DNA of 64,000 nt from Roridomyces roridus. Taxonomy: Eukaryota; Basidiomycota; Agaricomycetes; Agaricales; Mycenaceae. The position numbers were made by a program, and so were the translations under genes. Shown one piece after another: positions 34,262 to 46,643 of this stretch (within the stretch, counting starts at the first letter, position 1; each line of letters opens with the position of its first letter). A model generated the notes under the pieces. That model was not told the origin of the DNA. It did not search any database and saw only the letters and a program-made list of their open reading frames with translations. The DNA is taken from the NCBI GenBank assembly GCA_029378245.1, contig JARKIF010000033.1, positions 310,001-374,000 of the forward strand, given 5' to 3'.

Positions 34262-35963
34262 ATGGCTGACAACGAGTCTCTCTTCCACGACCTTCCCCGC
34301 CGCATCCGGACGCTCACGCACCAATCGTCCAGCGGTACAATATTGAACGGGAAGGACTCGGAATCGGCTCAACCTGCCCCGCCGCCCCCGGATTCTGACG
34401 AGATTACCTGGGACGGCCCGCAGGACGAGACCAATCCACAGAATTGGAGGGACGGGAGGAAATGGCTTATAACGATGACTTGCATCATTATGTCCACGAA
34501 TGTGTGCGTGCTTCATTTGCGGTCCCGTTTGAGTCTTGTCTGATGCAGGAGAAATTAGGACATTTGCCTCTTCCGCCCCGAGTTCCGCTGTGCAAGCCAT
34601 TCGAGCCCAGTTCCATCTCTCGGCGGAGGTATCGTACCTGATCACTTTCACATTCCTCCTTGGTTATGTCCTCGGTCCATTCGTTTGGGGCCCAGGCAGC
34701 GAACTCATCGGCCGTCGCCCCACCTTGGTCTTTGCCATGTCAATCTACACCCTCCTCTACATCCCCCAAGCCCTTGCTCCAAACATCCAAACCCTCCTCA
34801 CGACACGATTCCTCTGCGGGTTTTTTGGCGTCGCGCCCCTCGTCTCGGGCGGCGGGGTACTGGCGGACGTCTGGAGCACCGACAAACGCGGGCTTTCAAT
34901 GTCGCTATGGAGCACCTCGGCATTCCTGGGTCCTGTCTTGGGACCAATCATAGCGGGGTTCATCGTTGACAGTACTTCATTGAACTGGCGTTGGGTGTTT
35001 TGGGTCGGGATGATGTTTGCTGGCGCGTGTACACTTTTCACGGCCATCTTCCTCCCTGAGACTTACGCTCCTGTGATCCTTTTGCGCAAGGTGAAGGAGC
35101 GGAGGAGGGCTGATCCGGAGGGGAGCAAGCAGTTGTATGCGGCGCACGAGAAGCAGGACTGGTCGCCTTGGGGAATCATGAAGCGGACACTGTTCAGGCC
35201 TTTCATCATGCTCAGCCAGGAGCTCATTCTCGTGCTGGTTACAATTTACATCTGTCTCATTTACGGGGTGATGTACATGTGTGCGTACCTTCCCGCCTTT
35301 GCCTCTTCCCTTCACTCACCGCACGTTCCCACAGTATTCGAAGCCCTCCCCATCATCTTTGTCGAGAAACATGGCTTCACCATTGCCCAAAACGGCCTGA
35401 TCTTCATCGGCGTCGGGATCGGCACAGTCCTCGGCGCCCTTTCAACGCACTTCCTCGCCACCGGCTACCCGCAACTTATCAAAACATGGCGCGGCTTCCC
35501 ACCGCCCGAGGAAAGACTCCGCGCCGCCACGCTCGGCGCGCCCGTCTTTGTCATCGGCATCTTCTGGCTGGGCTGGACGGGTGAATACGCATCCATCCCG
35601 TGGTACGTCCCCGCCCTCAGCACCATCCCCGTGGGATTCGGCATTTCCGCCATCTTCATCTCATTCCTCTCGTACTTGATCGACACGTACCTCATGTACG
35701 CCGCGTCGGCATTCGCTGCCAATACGGTCGCGAGGTCCCTCGTGGCGGCGGGATCTCAGCTATTTACCGTGCAGATGTTTGGGAAGATGGGTGTGGGGTA
35801 TGCGTGTACGCTTTTGGGTGGTGTGGGGTTGGTGCTTGCGCCTATGCCGTTTTTGTTTTTCCGGTATGGGGCACGGGTGAGGGAGGGGAGTCGGTGGGCG
35901 CCTGGCTTGGATTTGAAAGTCAAGGAGCAGATTGAGGAGGAGAAGATTGGGATGGCGGTTTGA
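34262..35963 (+). CDS. MFS transporter, DHA1 (drug/polyamine:proton antiporter) type
   Basis: Exons 34262-34503, 34559-35280 and 35335-35963 give 530 residues. A hydrophilic N-terminus precedes WKWLITMTCIIMSTN-type TM1 entry, TFASSAPSSAVQ, GYVLGPFVWGPGSELIGRRP (MFS motif A region) and GPVLGPIIAGFI (motif C-like, antiporter signature), then a central loop and the second set of membrane helices ending FLFFRYGARVREGSRW. It acts at the plasma or vacuolar membrane and exports small organic compounds by proton antiport; substrate unknown. The second exon's ATG is not the start: the first exon joins in phase and supplies the conserved NPQNW segment before TM1. Confidence 0.88.
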
Positions 35964-36886
35964 CGCCCGTGGACTTGGATAGATTAGAGCTTACTAAATG
36001 TATCACTAGCACGACTAGACACGAAAGGACAAAAACTCACTTGCCGTCCGAGTCAATCTCTCCCACCTTGACGATCCACACCGACGGGCCGGTTTCAACC
36101 TCTTTGATCAACAACCCTGCATTATCTTCAATAGTGCAGCCAGGGGAGACGTTCTCACATAGCAGCAGTCTGCACCCGAGCGAACGTCTGCGCTTCGAAT
36201 GCCGTCTGTCTGCACGTCCTTCGTTGGCATGGATGAAGGGGAAGAGCGCAGGGGCGCAGTCGTCTCGGAAAGAACCAGGATAATCTCAGGACAATCCAGG
36301 CCGCCGTCCATAAGGAAAATAAAGTTGCGCACCTGAGCCTGGCTTGCACATTTTCACGAATCACCCTCTTCGCTGGAACTCCAGAAGGCGAGCGGGAAGT
36401 GCAACCCGAGTCAGGGAGGAACGAGACACGGCAGGAATGAACGACGGAGGTGGAATGAACGACAGCATGTACTGGGAATCAGAGGTGGGAGGGAGAATTC
36501 AGCAGGGAGGCTGAGGATGTGTACGGAGAGGGCATTCAATGCAGAGAGACGATGGATGATGAAGCAGCGCAGAGTTTCCGAGGGTTGATAAGACAGCTTG
36601 AGGACATTTGAGACAACGCTTGAAGAGCATCGTGGCCGAGTTTGCAATTGGAACGGGTCACACCTTCCCGATGAGGAAGTGAACCAAACTGAGACCAAAT
36701 ACACCCCCCTTCGGCTAAGCGGCAGGCCCTCTGATGGCTCTTCCTGTGCCGCCGACTCTGCCGTTGCTTGCGTCAGCTGCTTCTCCCCTCCTCCCATCGC
36801 GTTCCTCCTCCTTCCTCGCCCACCTGCTCCCTCTTCAGCCTCACACTTTGTGTCTCGCCCTTTCCTCCCGCCACAAATACCTCGCC
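35964..36886. other. Intergenic; no gene recognised
   Basis: About 920 bp between the MFS gene and the GRF-like exon. No domain resemblance found in small ORFs. Confidence 0.5.
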
Positions 36887-37529
36887 ATGCCTTATTTTTG
36901 TCCTCGGTGTAACCAGCCTCTCGCTGTGCAGCACGAAACGACGACCGGTCGCCCATTTCTTCTGGTCTGTCGTCCTCGCGCTTCCTGTGGGTCGATCTAA
37001 CTGTTCTGCAGTGCACTCGAGTAGCGTCGCATGCGGATGGTACTCGATTTTGGGACTACTTCGAGCCTGGCGCGCCGCGTGCGTTGAGAGCCCCAATTGT
37101 GACTACGAAGGCAGTATCAGCGCGCCCGCCTCCCCAGCAGCAGCCAGACCGCTGCCCTAGCTGTCTCACACGCCCTCGAAACAAGCTTTGTATCGCTCGC
37201 AAGTGCCAGAAATGCTGCACTCGCCGCGTGAGTGGCGAAGAATGCGCAGTGCCTGCACACGCAGCTGGGCGAGCTCCGACTTCCTCTACCACGGCGTCGT
37301 TCGGCGTCGACACCCATCTCAATGCTCGTGCTCCATTGACACCTTCCATCCGCCCTCGCACTCGTATTCCCCTGTTCTCTCCCAACGTTGCATCTTCATC
37401 TACCTCGCGGGCATCTTCCTCTTCCTCTTCCAACACCTCGTCATCTTCCTCGCGTTCACCCTCTTCACCTTCGACACGAACCCCTACTCTGGCTCCTTCG
37501 ACTCCGATTCCCTCAATCACGAATACACC
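36887..37529 (+). CDS. GRF-like zinc-finger exons, possibly the N-terminus of the MULE gene
   Basis: ATG at 36887 starts MPYFCPRCNQPLAVQHETTTG. A tentative 47-nt intron (36965-37011, GTCTGT...CTGCAG) gives a GRF-like finger (C..C ... GRPFLL-C ... FWDYFEP). Next comes a second Cys cluster (CPSCLTRPRNKLC, CQKCC) and a long Ser/Pro/Thr linker. The MULE core begins right after, but in a different reading frame with no clear splice junction, so the fusion is unproven. GRF fingers bind nucleic acid in other proteins. The donor is weak. Confidence 0.45.
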
Positions 37530-40278
37530 ATGCGATGGGATGACTGGGAGGCTTTTGAGCAGTGGCTCGAACAAGAATCGGAAGCCAATTGCATCGAATT
37601 TCGGCGAGACGGGACGACGAAAGGAATGCCGCACTTTCAGAAGAGGATCCGGTTCATTTGCTCTCGTGCTGGTTCCTGCGACAGCAAGAAGTACAAGAAG
37701 AAGCACCCCAATCGTCAAAGAAAACTAGGTCCCAAGAGAATCGGTTGTAAATGCTGCCTTACGGTGAAGACCTACCCTGGAGTCAGCACCGTTCTCGCCA
37801 AGTACGTCAAGGAGCACAATCATCCGACCAACGAAGCCAACCTTCCATACGTTCGGATGTCGAAGAAGACACGGGAGCTTATCGCAGCACTGGCTCGTAA
37901 GAAGACTTCGGCCCAGGAGATTGTGAGTCTTCAGTCCTTCCAGCAGCGACAAATACTCATTGGTCGGCAGCTTGACTCGGTTCACCAAGGTGCCTACGGC
38001 GACGACGACGAGGTCTTTTCTTCCCTGGAAGATCGACTACCCGCGTTTCGAGACGAGTTTGTCGAGTTGCGTGATGTGCGCCGCATCATCAAGCAGATAG
38101 AGGCAGAGGAGATCAGACTGGATTCAAATGACGGTCGCTCGACGCTCAGATGGGTCGAGAAGCTCCGCGCTCGTGGGGCCCTGCTGGGTTTCAAGTCGAG
38201 AACCGACACGCCACCGTCAGGGTCAGGCCTCGATACCGACACATTCACTCTCATGGTCCAGACCAAATGGCAGCAGACCATGTACGAGGAACGTGGCGGC
38301 GGCATGCTCTACATTGATGCGACGCACAATGTGACAATGTATGAGAACCTCAACCTCACCACCATCATCGTGCGCGACGAGTGGGGGCATGGTAAGCAGC
38401 GGACCAACAAATCATCTATTTCATTACTTAACTTCTGACAGGAATTCCGGCGGCGTGGATGCTGGCATCGAGCGGAACGCAAGCAACGATTCAACACTTT
38501 CTCACTCTTGTCCAGGCACGGACACCTCAAGTCGTTCCACGTTACATCATGTCCGATTTTGACTGGGCCCAGATCAACGCGTGCGCAGCCGTTTTCACCC
38601 TTGCTATCATCCTCCTCTGCTGGTGGCATGTGCTGCACGCCTGGCAGCAGCACTTTCACATCTCGCTCCATCCTGAGCTGTGGAAACGGTTGAAGCAATG
38701 GCCGCGCGTGTCGGACGAGGCCGAGTTCTGGGTTGTGTGGAGCGAGATACAGCAGCTGGCGCCGCCCTCGATGGTCTCCTACTTGGAGAAGACGTGGATG
38801 CCAGAGCGTGTGAGGCGAATGTGGTCCGGCGTCCATCGTGTCGGCCGCTCGATTCTGGACAACTCCGACACCAACATGCATGTCGAAAGGTGCTTCCTTG
38901 TCTGCCGCGTGTGCTGTCTCTGACGTCGAGTTTCCAGTTGGCACCATGTTCTCAAGGGCAAGTTTCTGGAAAACCGGCGGAATCGACGCATCGACACTCT
39001 CCTCCACGTCCTCACGACTTCAGTTGTCAAGTACTACGAGCTCAGGCAACGCCGATGTCTCTTTGGATTCGAAGGGAAGAACCTCGAGGAGAAGAAGCGC
39101 GACGAGATCATCAAGCAGAGCCAAATTTTTGCCAGCGCCGACTTCAAGCGCGTCGGTGCCCTGTACGCCGTGACATCGAAGAACAACGCCTCAAAGGTAT
39201 ATCACGTCGATCTACGGACCCTCAAGTGTACCTGCCCCGCGTTCCCAGCCGTCTCGTATTGCAAGCATCTTTGTGCAGCTCAGCAACTAGAAGGGCCGGA
39301 AGCCGAAGCCCGGGAGTATCAGGCAATACGTGACGCTGCCCAATCGTACACGGCCCCAGATTGCGTCGACTGGTCTGATGAAGACGGCTTGTACCTGGTC
39401 ATGCCACCGGACACGACGGATGTGTTCAAGGTCAATCTTGAGGAGTACAACTGCGACTGTGACGACTACACCGAGCTCTCGTTCTGCGAGCACCTAGCTG
39501 CGACGCAAAGACTGTTTGGGACCGAGGACATTCGGAGTCAAGCGCTGTCAACGTTGGACGTTGACAGATCCCCGGCGCCACCACCCACAGCTCTCCTCCC
39601 TGTCCCTGCCACCATCCGTACCGCACCCTCTCGACCCCAATCCAGAGTCACGAATCTAGTCCAGAAGATGGAACGCTTGACGGGACGCCTGCGCCAGAGC
39701 TCCAAGAACCTACCGCAGCAGGAGCTGGACATGCTCGAGGCCGCCGTCGACGCTATGCTCGCTGGTACAGAAAGCACATCGGTGTTGCCGACTGCGACTT
39801 TCGTGGCCCCCAATTCCAAGGCAGGTTGGTCGGCAACCCAGCAGTCTATGGCTCCCGGTGTTCCCGCGGTCAAGACAGGTCACAAACGGAAGGACGTGAG
39901 CGAGGACACGGATGACGCGTTCGGAGGTGGGAAGAGGAGTGGAGGAAAGGCGCCGAAACAGCCCAGGAAGGCCCCCGCGTGCGTGCTTGTATCTCTCTCT
40001 CTGTGTACCTCAAACTGATGTTCTCTACTAGGCCGCCTCCTGCCCTTCCACCCCCACCGCCGCCACTGATCGTCCCAACGACGGTCCCCGCCACCTGGCA
40101 TTCCCGCGTACCCTTACCATTTGCTCCCAACCCGCCACCACTCCTGTATTCTCAATCAGGGTCATCGTCTGTCGATCCCATGTCTCGCCCACATGCACCC
40201 ACATCCTACTCTCATTGGAACTATCCTACGCAGCCTAACCATGAATTTGTAATGTACCGACCGCCGCAGGGCTCTTGA
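37530..40278 (+). CDS. MULE-type transposase with two SWIM-like zinc motifs
   Basis: Exons about 37530-38391, 38442-38889, 38938-39978 and 40032-40278. Order: an N-terminal WEAFEQWLEQESEANCIEFRR FAR1-like segment with CSRAGSC, CKCC and HNH zinc ligands; a MULE core with Asp in MLYIDATHN, Asp in IMSDFDWAQI, the WWHVLHAW histidine and Glu in MHVESWHHVLK (joined across an intron); a SWIM motif (CTCPAFPAVSYCKHLC); a second SWIM-like motif (CDCDDYTELSFCEHL); then a Pro-rich tail. All three introns (48-53 nt) are GT-AG and join in frame, and no internal stop was seen, so this copy may be intact or domesticated. I saw no terminal repeats. Confidence 0.82.
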
Positions 40279-41170
40279 TTTGCTGTATAATACTCGTATT
40301 GTATTTCTGTAGCTGTCGGTGGACTTGGAGAAATTTTAAGGAGCGATTGAGCCGTTTGATCCGCATCACAATTTGCCGCTTGCGCCGTATTCTGGGATTG
40401 TTTGGTCAACGTTGGTGCACTTCCCGATCTGGTTGTCACTCTCCGTTCCAATTTTCGGCTCTCATCGTGGCAGACGTTGCATTTGGAATTTTGAGCGTCC
40501 GTGGCCAAATCGTAGGTAAGTAGGATGGGAAGGAGGGAAAGTGAAGACAGTGAGGCTATCCAGGGCTCTCCGAGGATATATCTGTCCGTCATGCCGACGA
40601 CGCGTCATCTTTCGGCGACGCTGGGGAAGTCCGTGGTGGTCGGCCTCAGCTGCGGTCTGTCGAGAAAGCTGTGGAAGTGTCAAGTGCTGTGGAGATTGAT
40701 GAAAATGATGAAGATCCGGAGGATGGAGAGCACAGTGCAGGAAGAGACATGACTGGAAAGAGCAAGCACAAATGGGGACAGAAGTATCAAAGACCAAACA
40801 AAAGGGAGCCGTTTCGTTAAAGAACGGATCATTTGATGGCTCATGTGACTATTTCCCTTTTGTCTCCTGCCACCATGTCGCTACGAGCTGAGCTCGTTCC
40901 GCTTCCCACCGGAAGACTACTGCTAGGAACTCAGTTATATTCTTGTCATGGAAGGAATTCGACCTCTGTTATACAAACTCATTCCTGCCTGACTCGATTC
41001 AACTAATCGCCCAATCGTTGTGCCTGGGGTTTCCGGCGATGGCGCAGACTAAGGGTGACGCTGACGGTGGGTGCGTCTCTTTCTCGCTCCTTCTCCCGCT
41101 CTGATACATTCATCTTCAAGTGTTTTCCCTATAACATACAGTACGCGTATCGCTCAAATCGACTGCGTGA
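40279..41170. other. Intergenic; no gene recognised
   Basis: About 890 bp with small ORFs lacking family resemblance. Confidence 0.5.
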
Positions 41171-41854
41171 TCAAGCTGCGCCGGGTGCGAGAGCCAACCC
41201 ATTCTTCTTCTCCACCATGCGCATCCTTTGTTCTTGGATTACGAACGCTGCCATAATTTGAGGCTGAATATTCTCCGTTCCGGGATACAAAACCAATGAC
41301 AGGGGTGAATTGCGAGCGGTCCCACGTTGCCAGTGAGCGATGGGTGTCCTGGGATCGTCTGGGGTATACAGCTGAAGTGATCACGACGCTTGAGAGCTGA
41401 TACACCGAGCTTTCAGGACACACGCACCGCCAATCGATATTCGCGATGTAACTTCAAGAGACATTGTCCTATCGAGTCGAGTTCAATGAGATGAGCGACA
41501 CTGCGATTGGTCAGAGTCTGGGGCAGCAGCAGCCCGCGTTTGCACATACTTTCCATCCACGGTACACTCTGCCATCCATTTCTTCACCTTCCACTCGCTC
41601 TGGTCACCCCTGACACGGGGGAACACAACGGTGCTTGGGCGGACCACATTATGGCTAATTCGAGCCACGACTGCCAGTGAATCGGATGTGCCTCTTTCGC
41701 TGATCTCGACGAGAGAGTCAAAGGGCCCTGTCGTGCACAGCTTATATCGCGCTAGACCGCCCAGATACAGGGTGCTGTTGTTCATGCTGTCGGGGAAGAA
41801 GGTGAGGCGGACTTGAGCGCGTGGAGCGAGAGCCAGGGCGGAATACATTGGCAT
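41171..41854 (-). CDS. DUF6593-type protein, copy 1
   Basis: Exon 1 is 41854-41546 and exon 2 is 41371-41171 (intron 41545-41372), giving 169 residues. MNNSTLYLGGLARYKLCT, VVARISHN, VKKWMAECTVDGKY|LYTPDD, IAHWQRG and SLVLYPGTENIQPQIMAAFVIQEQRMR follow the pattern of the small DUF6593 proteins expanded in mushrooms. Biochemical function is unknown. It is paralogous to the gene at 43396-44055, with the same intron position. The intron length (174 nt) is similar to that of copy 2 (168 nt). Confidence 0.72.
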
Positions 41855-42081
41855 TCAGTGGCGGGACTGCCAGATGGGATGGGAGGCTGTAGATATGGAA
41901 AGCTGCCGCACCGTCCTCCGGAGTCCGCAGTAGACCAGCTGATATTGGGTGCCTGGGCTATTCATGGCCGATGTTCGAACGTTGTTTGTTGGACAGCGGA
42001 GATCAAGGTGGGTGGCATTTTTTTGTTCGTTTTTCCAGCCTAACTGTCAAGGCTAGCTGACAATTGCAACAAACTATGTAA

Positions 42082-43210
42082 TCAGGCCAGCACCCTCCCC
42101 CAATCTGCCTCTTTGACAAACTGCGCCCAGGTCCGGTGTGGCCGCGCGACAAGTTGAAGCAGGGACGCGTCTGCCCCTGGCGGGTGGACTATTCGGTGTA
42201 TCTCGGTCAGTATTCTATCTTGGATGAACGTTTGAATACAGAACGCACGCCCGAATTCATCCCAGTACTGCGCAAATTCGCATAAATCCCGCACGAGGTG
42301 GGGTGGGTACTTGGCTGCTTCCAGACGTGCCTTGAAATGTGACAGCGGGACTTGTTCAAAGGTGACGTTCTTGCCCGTTCCTGAACACCGTTACATCTTA
42401 CACTCGAAACAGGAAACAATCGTGCGCACCTTTCGCAATTTGAGCCACGAGCTCCGCGTTGGAGATCAACTCCCCGTACGTGATGAACTCCCTCCCAGCA
42501 GGGAACTCGGGCATCTCCAACACAGCTCGCACGAACAACCCATAATCTCGCTCGATAACGATGACGGGGACGAGCGTCTCGGCGCGCATGGGCCAGGCAA
42601 TCACGTACTCCCCATCGGCACGCTTCTCGGCACTCGTCGGCCCACCCAGGTAATTCGAGGTGTAATACCCCGCTTGGACGTCTACGAAAGGGACCCCGCA
42701 GGCGCGTCCGTACGCCGTGATTGCGGCTTTCCCCTCTGAGTGCAGGATGTTGCGATATTTTCCTGAGGTGAGGGCGGCGAAAGGTGGCAGGCCGGACCAG
42801 ATGATGCCGCGGATGCCGGAAGGGGAGGCGGCGGCCGCAGCGTCGATGAGGAGTTTGCCTTCCGCGGTTTCCCGAGAGACGTCGCAATGTTCGAGGAAGT
42901 TCGTTACAAGCTGCGGGTTTCGTCGTTACTAACTCACTTTCCTTGAAGATGGACTCACAAAAGCGTAATCTGCGCCTTTGAACGCTTCGAAAACCTTCTC
43001 CCGATTATCCACGGTGAGAGAGACTTCGACGACGTCGACACCACGGTCAGCCAGAGAGCGCGCCGCAGGTTTGGTGCTGTCGCGTGTGAATGCACGGATG
43101 CGATACGCCTTGCCGGACTCGGCGAGCGCGGCGACGACACTGCCGCCTTGATTTCCTGTGGCGCCGACGACGGCCACGAGTGGGGCGGAGGGGTCCTGTG
43201 TGATGGTCAT
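42082..43210 (-). CDS. NmrA-like family NAD(P)-binding protein
   Basis: Exons 43210-42959, 42910-42430 and 42380-42082 give 343 residues. The N-terminal Rossmann motif VAVVGATGNQGGSVV binds NAD(P); IRAFTRDSTKPAARSL and ADYAFLVTNF are typical of NmrA-like/atypical short-chain dehydrogenases. Later GIRGIIWSGLPPF, PFVDVQAGYYTSNYLGG and TGKNVTFEQVPLSHF match the family layout. These proteins act as redox sensors or reductases in the cytosol; some regulate nitrogen metabolism. It lies between two DUF6593-type paralogues on the same strand, suggesting local duplication around it rather than an operon. Confidence 0.88.
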
Positions 43211-43395
43211 GCTGTACGCGTCGAGTTTGCAAAGGCGCGGGTATATATATCAATGTACCATGCCGACGGACTTACCAATCACTCTTGGTTCAATGACAGT
43301 GGTCCTCCGCTTCGGCCCAAATGTCATCACTTTCGCGTAGTACCGGCTCCGAGTCCCGCTCACAAGCCGAAACCCAATACTTGATTCAAACATAT

Positions 43396-44055
43396 TTAAA
43401 GAGATGTCTGCATCCACGGATTCGTACCAGCGGACGATCGTGCCAACACGCTCCTCTTCTCGACCATGCGCATCTTCTGTTCCGCGAGGATAAAAGCCGC
43501 GATAATCTGAGGGTACAAATATTCCGTCCCGGGATAGAGCATCAGCGACAAGCGATCATCGGCCCCGCGGTGCCAATGGGCCATGAAACTCTCGGGATCT
43601 TCTTGATCTTCTTGTCTGTACAACTAATCCACCTTTGAGCCCCGAGAAGACGGTGTTGAAAAGTCAATGCACACACCACCAGACGATGTTGAACGTGCAT
43701 TTTCAGAATACACGGTCCTTGTGCCGTGTCGATCAAATGAGCAGGGCTACGTGGCGGAGAATTAGGTGAAGCAGCACAATAAATGAAGTACATACGCTCC
43801 ATCAACCTTGTACTCCTTCATCCATTTCCTCAACTTCAACTCACTTCCGCCGCTCTCAGGGAATACCACAGTGTCTGGGAGGAATGCATTCCTGTTGATC
43901 CGGGCCACGAGTGCAGAGGTGGCGATTGCAGTGAGCTCGAGGCTGGTCCCCGCAACTCCCTTTGGCGAGAGTTTGTACAGCGGCTGGGAACCCGAGTACA
44001 ACGTAGTATTGACCATGCTGTCGGTGCCGAAGTGGAGAGATTTCGGATGGGACAT
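43396..44055 (-). CDS. DUF6593-type protein, copy 2
   Basis: Exon 1 is 44055-43792 and exon 2 is 43623-43396 (intron 43791-43624), giving 163 residues. The sequence MVNTTLYSGSQPLYKLS, LVARINRNAF, LRKWMKEYKVDGAY|LYRQED, FMAHWHRGADDRLSLMLYPGTEYLYPQIIAAFILAEQKMRM parallels copy 1 throughout. Function unknown. The conserved phase-0 intron after DG(K/A)Y supports the model in both copies. Confidence 0.75.
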
Positions 44056-44592
44056 TCAGGAAAGAGTGAAGAGCTGAAAGAACTGGATTTTGCTCATATA
44101 GAGAGACGTGACAGAAAGCTGTTGCACTGCCTGCGCGGCGGGGACACGGCGAAACCAGCTGACTTGCCAAGTGAATTGTTTAAATTTGGTGGATGCCGCC
44201 GAGCTTGTGCGAATATCACAGCGGCTTGAGTGAGAGGAGATACCTGGTCTGGAAGCATACTATTCAAGTTTCAACACAGCAAAGTCGCATGCGGCATCAA
44301 TCCTCGGGATCAATTCCGATCGAAGTGATTTTCATCCAGGTTGATCCGTCGCTTACGCCTCTTGTCCCGAACTCTCACCTCTGTTCTTCCTGCTCGGTGT
44401 TCCGCACGTCCATATGATATGGGCAACCCCGCCGTGGGCGCGGCCATTCCCGGATTCATCTTACTTCCGCCGCTTGCCACCCGCTTGTGAACTGACACGG
44501 CTGAGCCTGAGAACCATGCTTTGTACTCCTCCGTGCTTCTCGGTCCCTTCCCGGTCCATTTATCATGCCAGCGCTCTGTCATATCGACGACA

Positions 44593-46643
44593 ATGTCCCT
44601 CGACTCCAAATGGGCTGCTTTACTGGCGGTAGGCGCCATCGTCCTCATCTACCCCCGAGTACGCAAAACTAGCGGTCCTCCGCTACCCCCTGGTCCCCGT
44701 CCCCTCCCTCTCATCGGCAACGTCCTGGACATCCCGTCTCAGGATCACTGGATCAAATTCACCCAACTCGCAGATGTCTGGGGTGCGTCCCCTTCTCATC
44801 CCTAGCTTCACTCAACATCTAATTCTCTTCAGGCGACATTTTCTCCCTAACGGCCTTCGGACAAACAATGGTCATCGTCAACTCGCTCAAAATTGCAGAA
44901 GATTTCCTCGACGTGCGCGGGGCCAACTTCTCTGACCGGCCCATCATCCCTATGGGCGGAGAACTCATGGGCTTCAATAACGTGCTGTCCATATCGCAGT
45001 ATGGTGATCGCGTACGAACGGAACGCAAGTTATTCCACCAGCTTTTCGGGACGAGGGTGTCGATACTGAACCAATTTGGAACGTTGATCGAGTCAGAGAT
45101 TAAACAGCTGCTCAGGAATGTGGGGCAGAACGAGGACGATGTCGTGGGTCAAATTAGCAGGTGCGTGTGCATGTGACGATGTGCCTTACTGACCTGTATA
45201 CCTCCGGCATAGATTCACGGGCGGCCTCACGCTGCGAATTGCATATGGATACCACCTCGTCGAGCCACCGCAAATTGATCCGTTCTTGCACATGTTCGAC
45301 ACTGCCGGCCACAACTATGCCAGCGCGTCGAAACCGGCGGCGTTCCTCGTTGACATACTTCCTACTCGTGCGTTTGTCTCTCTTTGGATTTGTGAAAGCC
45401 GTCTGAGCGTTGTATCAGTCCGTTATTGGCCTGCATGGCTTCCAGGAGGCGGATTCCACACCATAGCGAGAGCGTGGAGGAAGCAATTGTTTGATACGAC
45501 GGATATGGGGTACGAATACGTGAAGAAGCAGATGGTGAGTCGCGCTACTCACTATGTTCGAACGACCGCCGATGCCTCAAAGGCCGCAGGACCTCCCGAA
45601 CCCTCCTTCGTTTCTACCTCCCTCGACGAGGGCGTCCATGACGAGTATCTCATCAAGTGGGCGGCGATATCCATCCAAGCCGGGGGTGCTGATACGGTTC
45701 GTTTGATTGGCTTCTCCCCTCCCTTTGCGTCCTCGCACTCACAGCAATTCGAATTCATTTCACAGAGTTCATCTCAAATCGAAGGCTTCCTCCTAGCAAT
45801 GGCCCTGCACCCGGAGATCCAACGCACGGCGCAGAAGGAATTGGATGCCGTCGTGGGGCCGGACCGGCTTCCCGATATCAACGACCGTGCGAGTCTGCCC
45901 TACGTCGATGCCCTCTGTAAGGAAGTGTTGAGGTGGCATGTCGTTACGCCGACTGGTGCGTGAATCTTTTCCATATCTACTCGTTGGAATTTGGGGAACA
46001 TTCATTCGCAGGTATACCTCATCGAGCGAGAGAGGACTTTGTCTACGAGCGGGGAGAAGGATTGAGTCCGCTCATGATACCGAAGGGGGCTTTGGTCATT
46101 CCGAATATCTGGTGAGTATCGATTCGTGCCGTAGACAGCAACTGAGCTGTTACAGGAAGATGACGCACGACGCAAATCACTACACGCGTCCAATGGAATT
46201 CGATCCCACCCGATTTCTGTCGCATGATGGCAAGAAGGCGGAGACGGATCCGACTAGGATGTGTTTTGGTTTCGGGAGACGGTGAGTTCTTGATTCTTTT
46301 TCTTCTTTCGTTATCCACCGACTCATTGCTCCCAGAATCTGCCCCGGTACGTATCTGCGAATTAGTCTCTGTAGTTGGTCGCCAATATTCTCCCTAGGAA
46401 AACTCCTCGCAGATACGACCCTCTTCCTCACCTGCAGCGCGATTCTCTCCGTATTCGACATCTCCTTCCTTGAACCAAGCTCGGGGTCAGACCATATCGG
46501 ACAAACGTCTGGAACAGTGAGGTGCGCTCTACGTTTCTGTTCATTGCGTGTTTGCTGAATGTTTCGTGGTAAGCCACCCGCTTCCTTTCAAATGCCGTGC
46601 GGTGCCGAGGAGTACGCAGGCGAAGGCGCTCGTTCGTGGCTAA
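44593..46643 (+). CDS. Cytochrome P450 monooxygenase
   Basis: Eleven exons: 44593-44782, 44833-45160, 45213-45367, 45419-45534, 45583-45696, 45766-45955, 46012-46111, 46156-46281, 46336-46346, 46398-46521 and 46574-46643; all join in phase to 507 residues. A membrane anchor ([13 protein letters not shown]) is followed by the hinge [11 protein letters not shown], the I-helix AGGADT (about 296-301), the K-helix KEVLR, the FDPTRF motif and the heme loop FGFGRRICPG with axial Cys at about 442. The C-terminus SHPLPFKC is typical of the CYP families that include fungal OrdA-like oxidases. An ER-bound oxidase of small hydrophobic substrates; substrate unknown. Exon 9 is only 11 nt. Confidence 0.92.

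Noticed and set aside
37056..37718. 220-aa minus-strand ORF opposite the GRF-like/MULE exons
   Set aside because: It is an antisense shadow of GC-rich Ser/Pro coding sequence and shows no domain.
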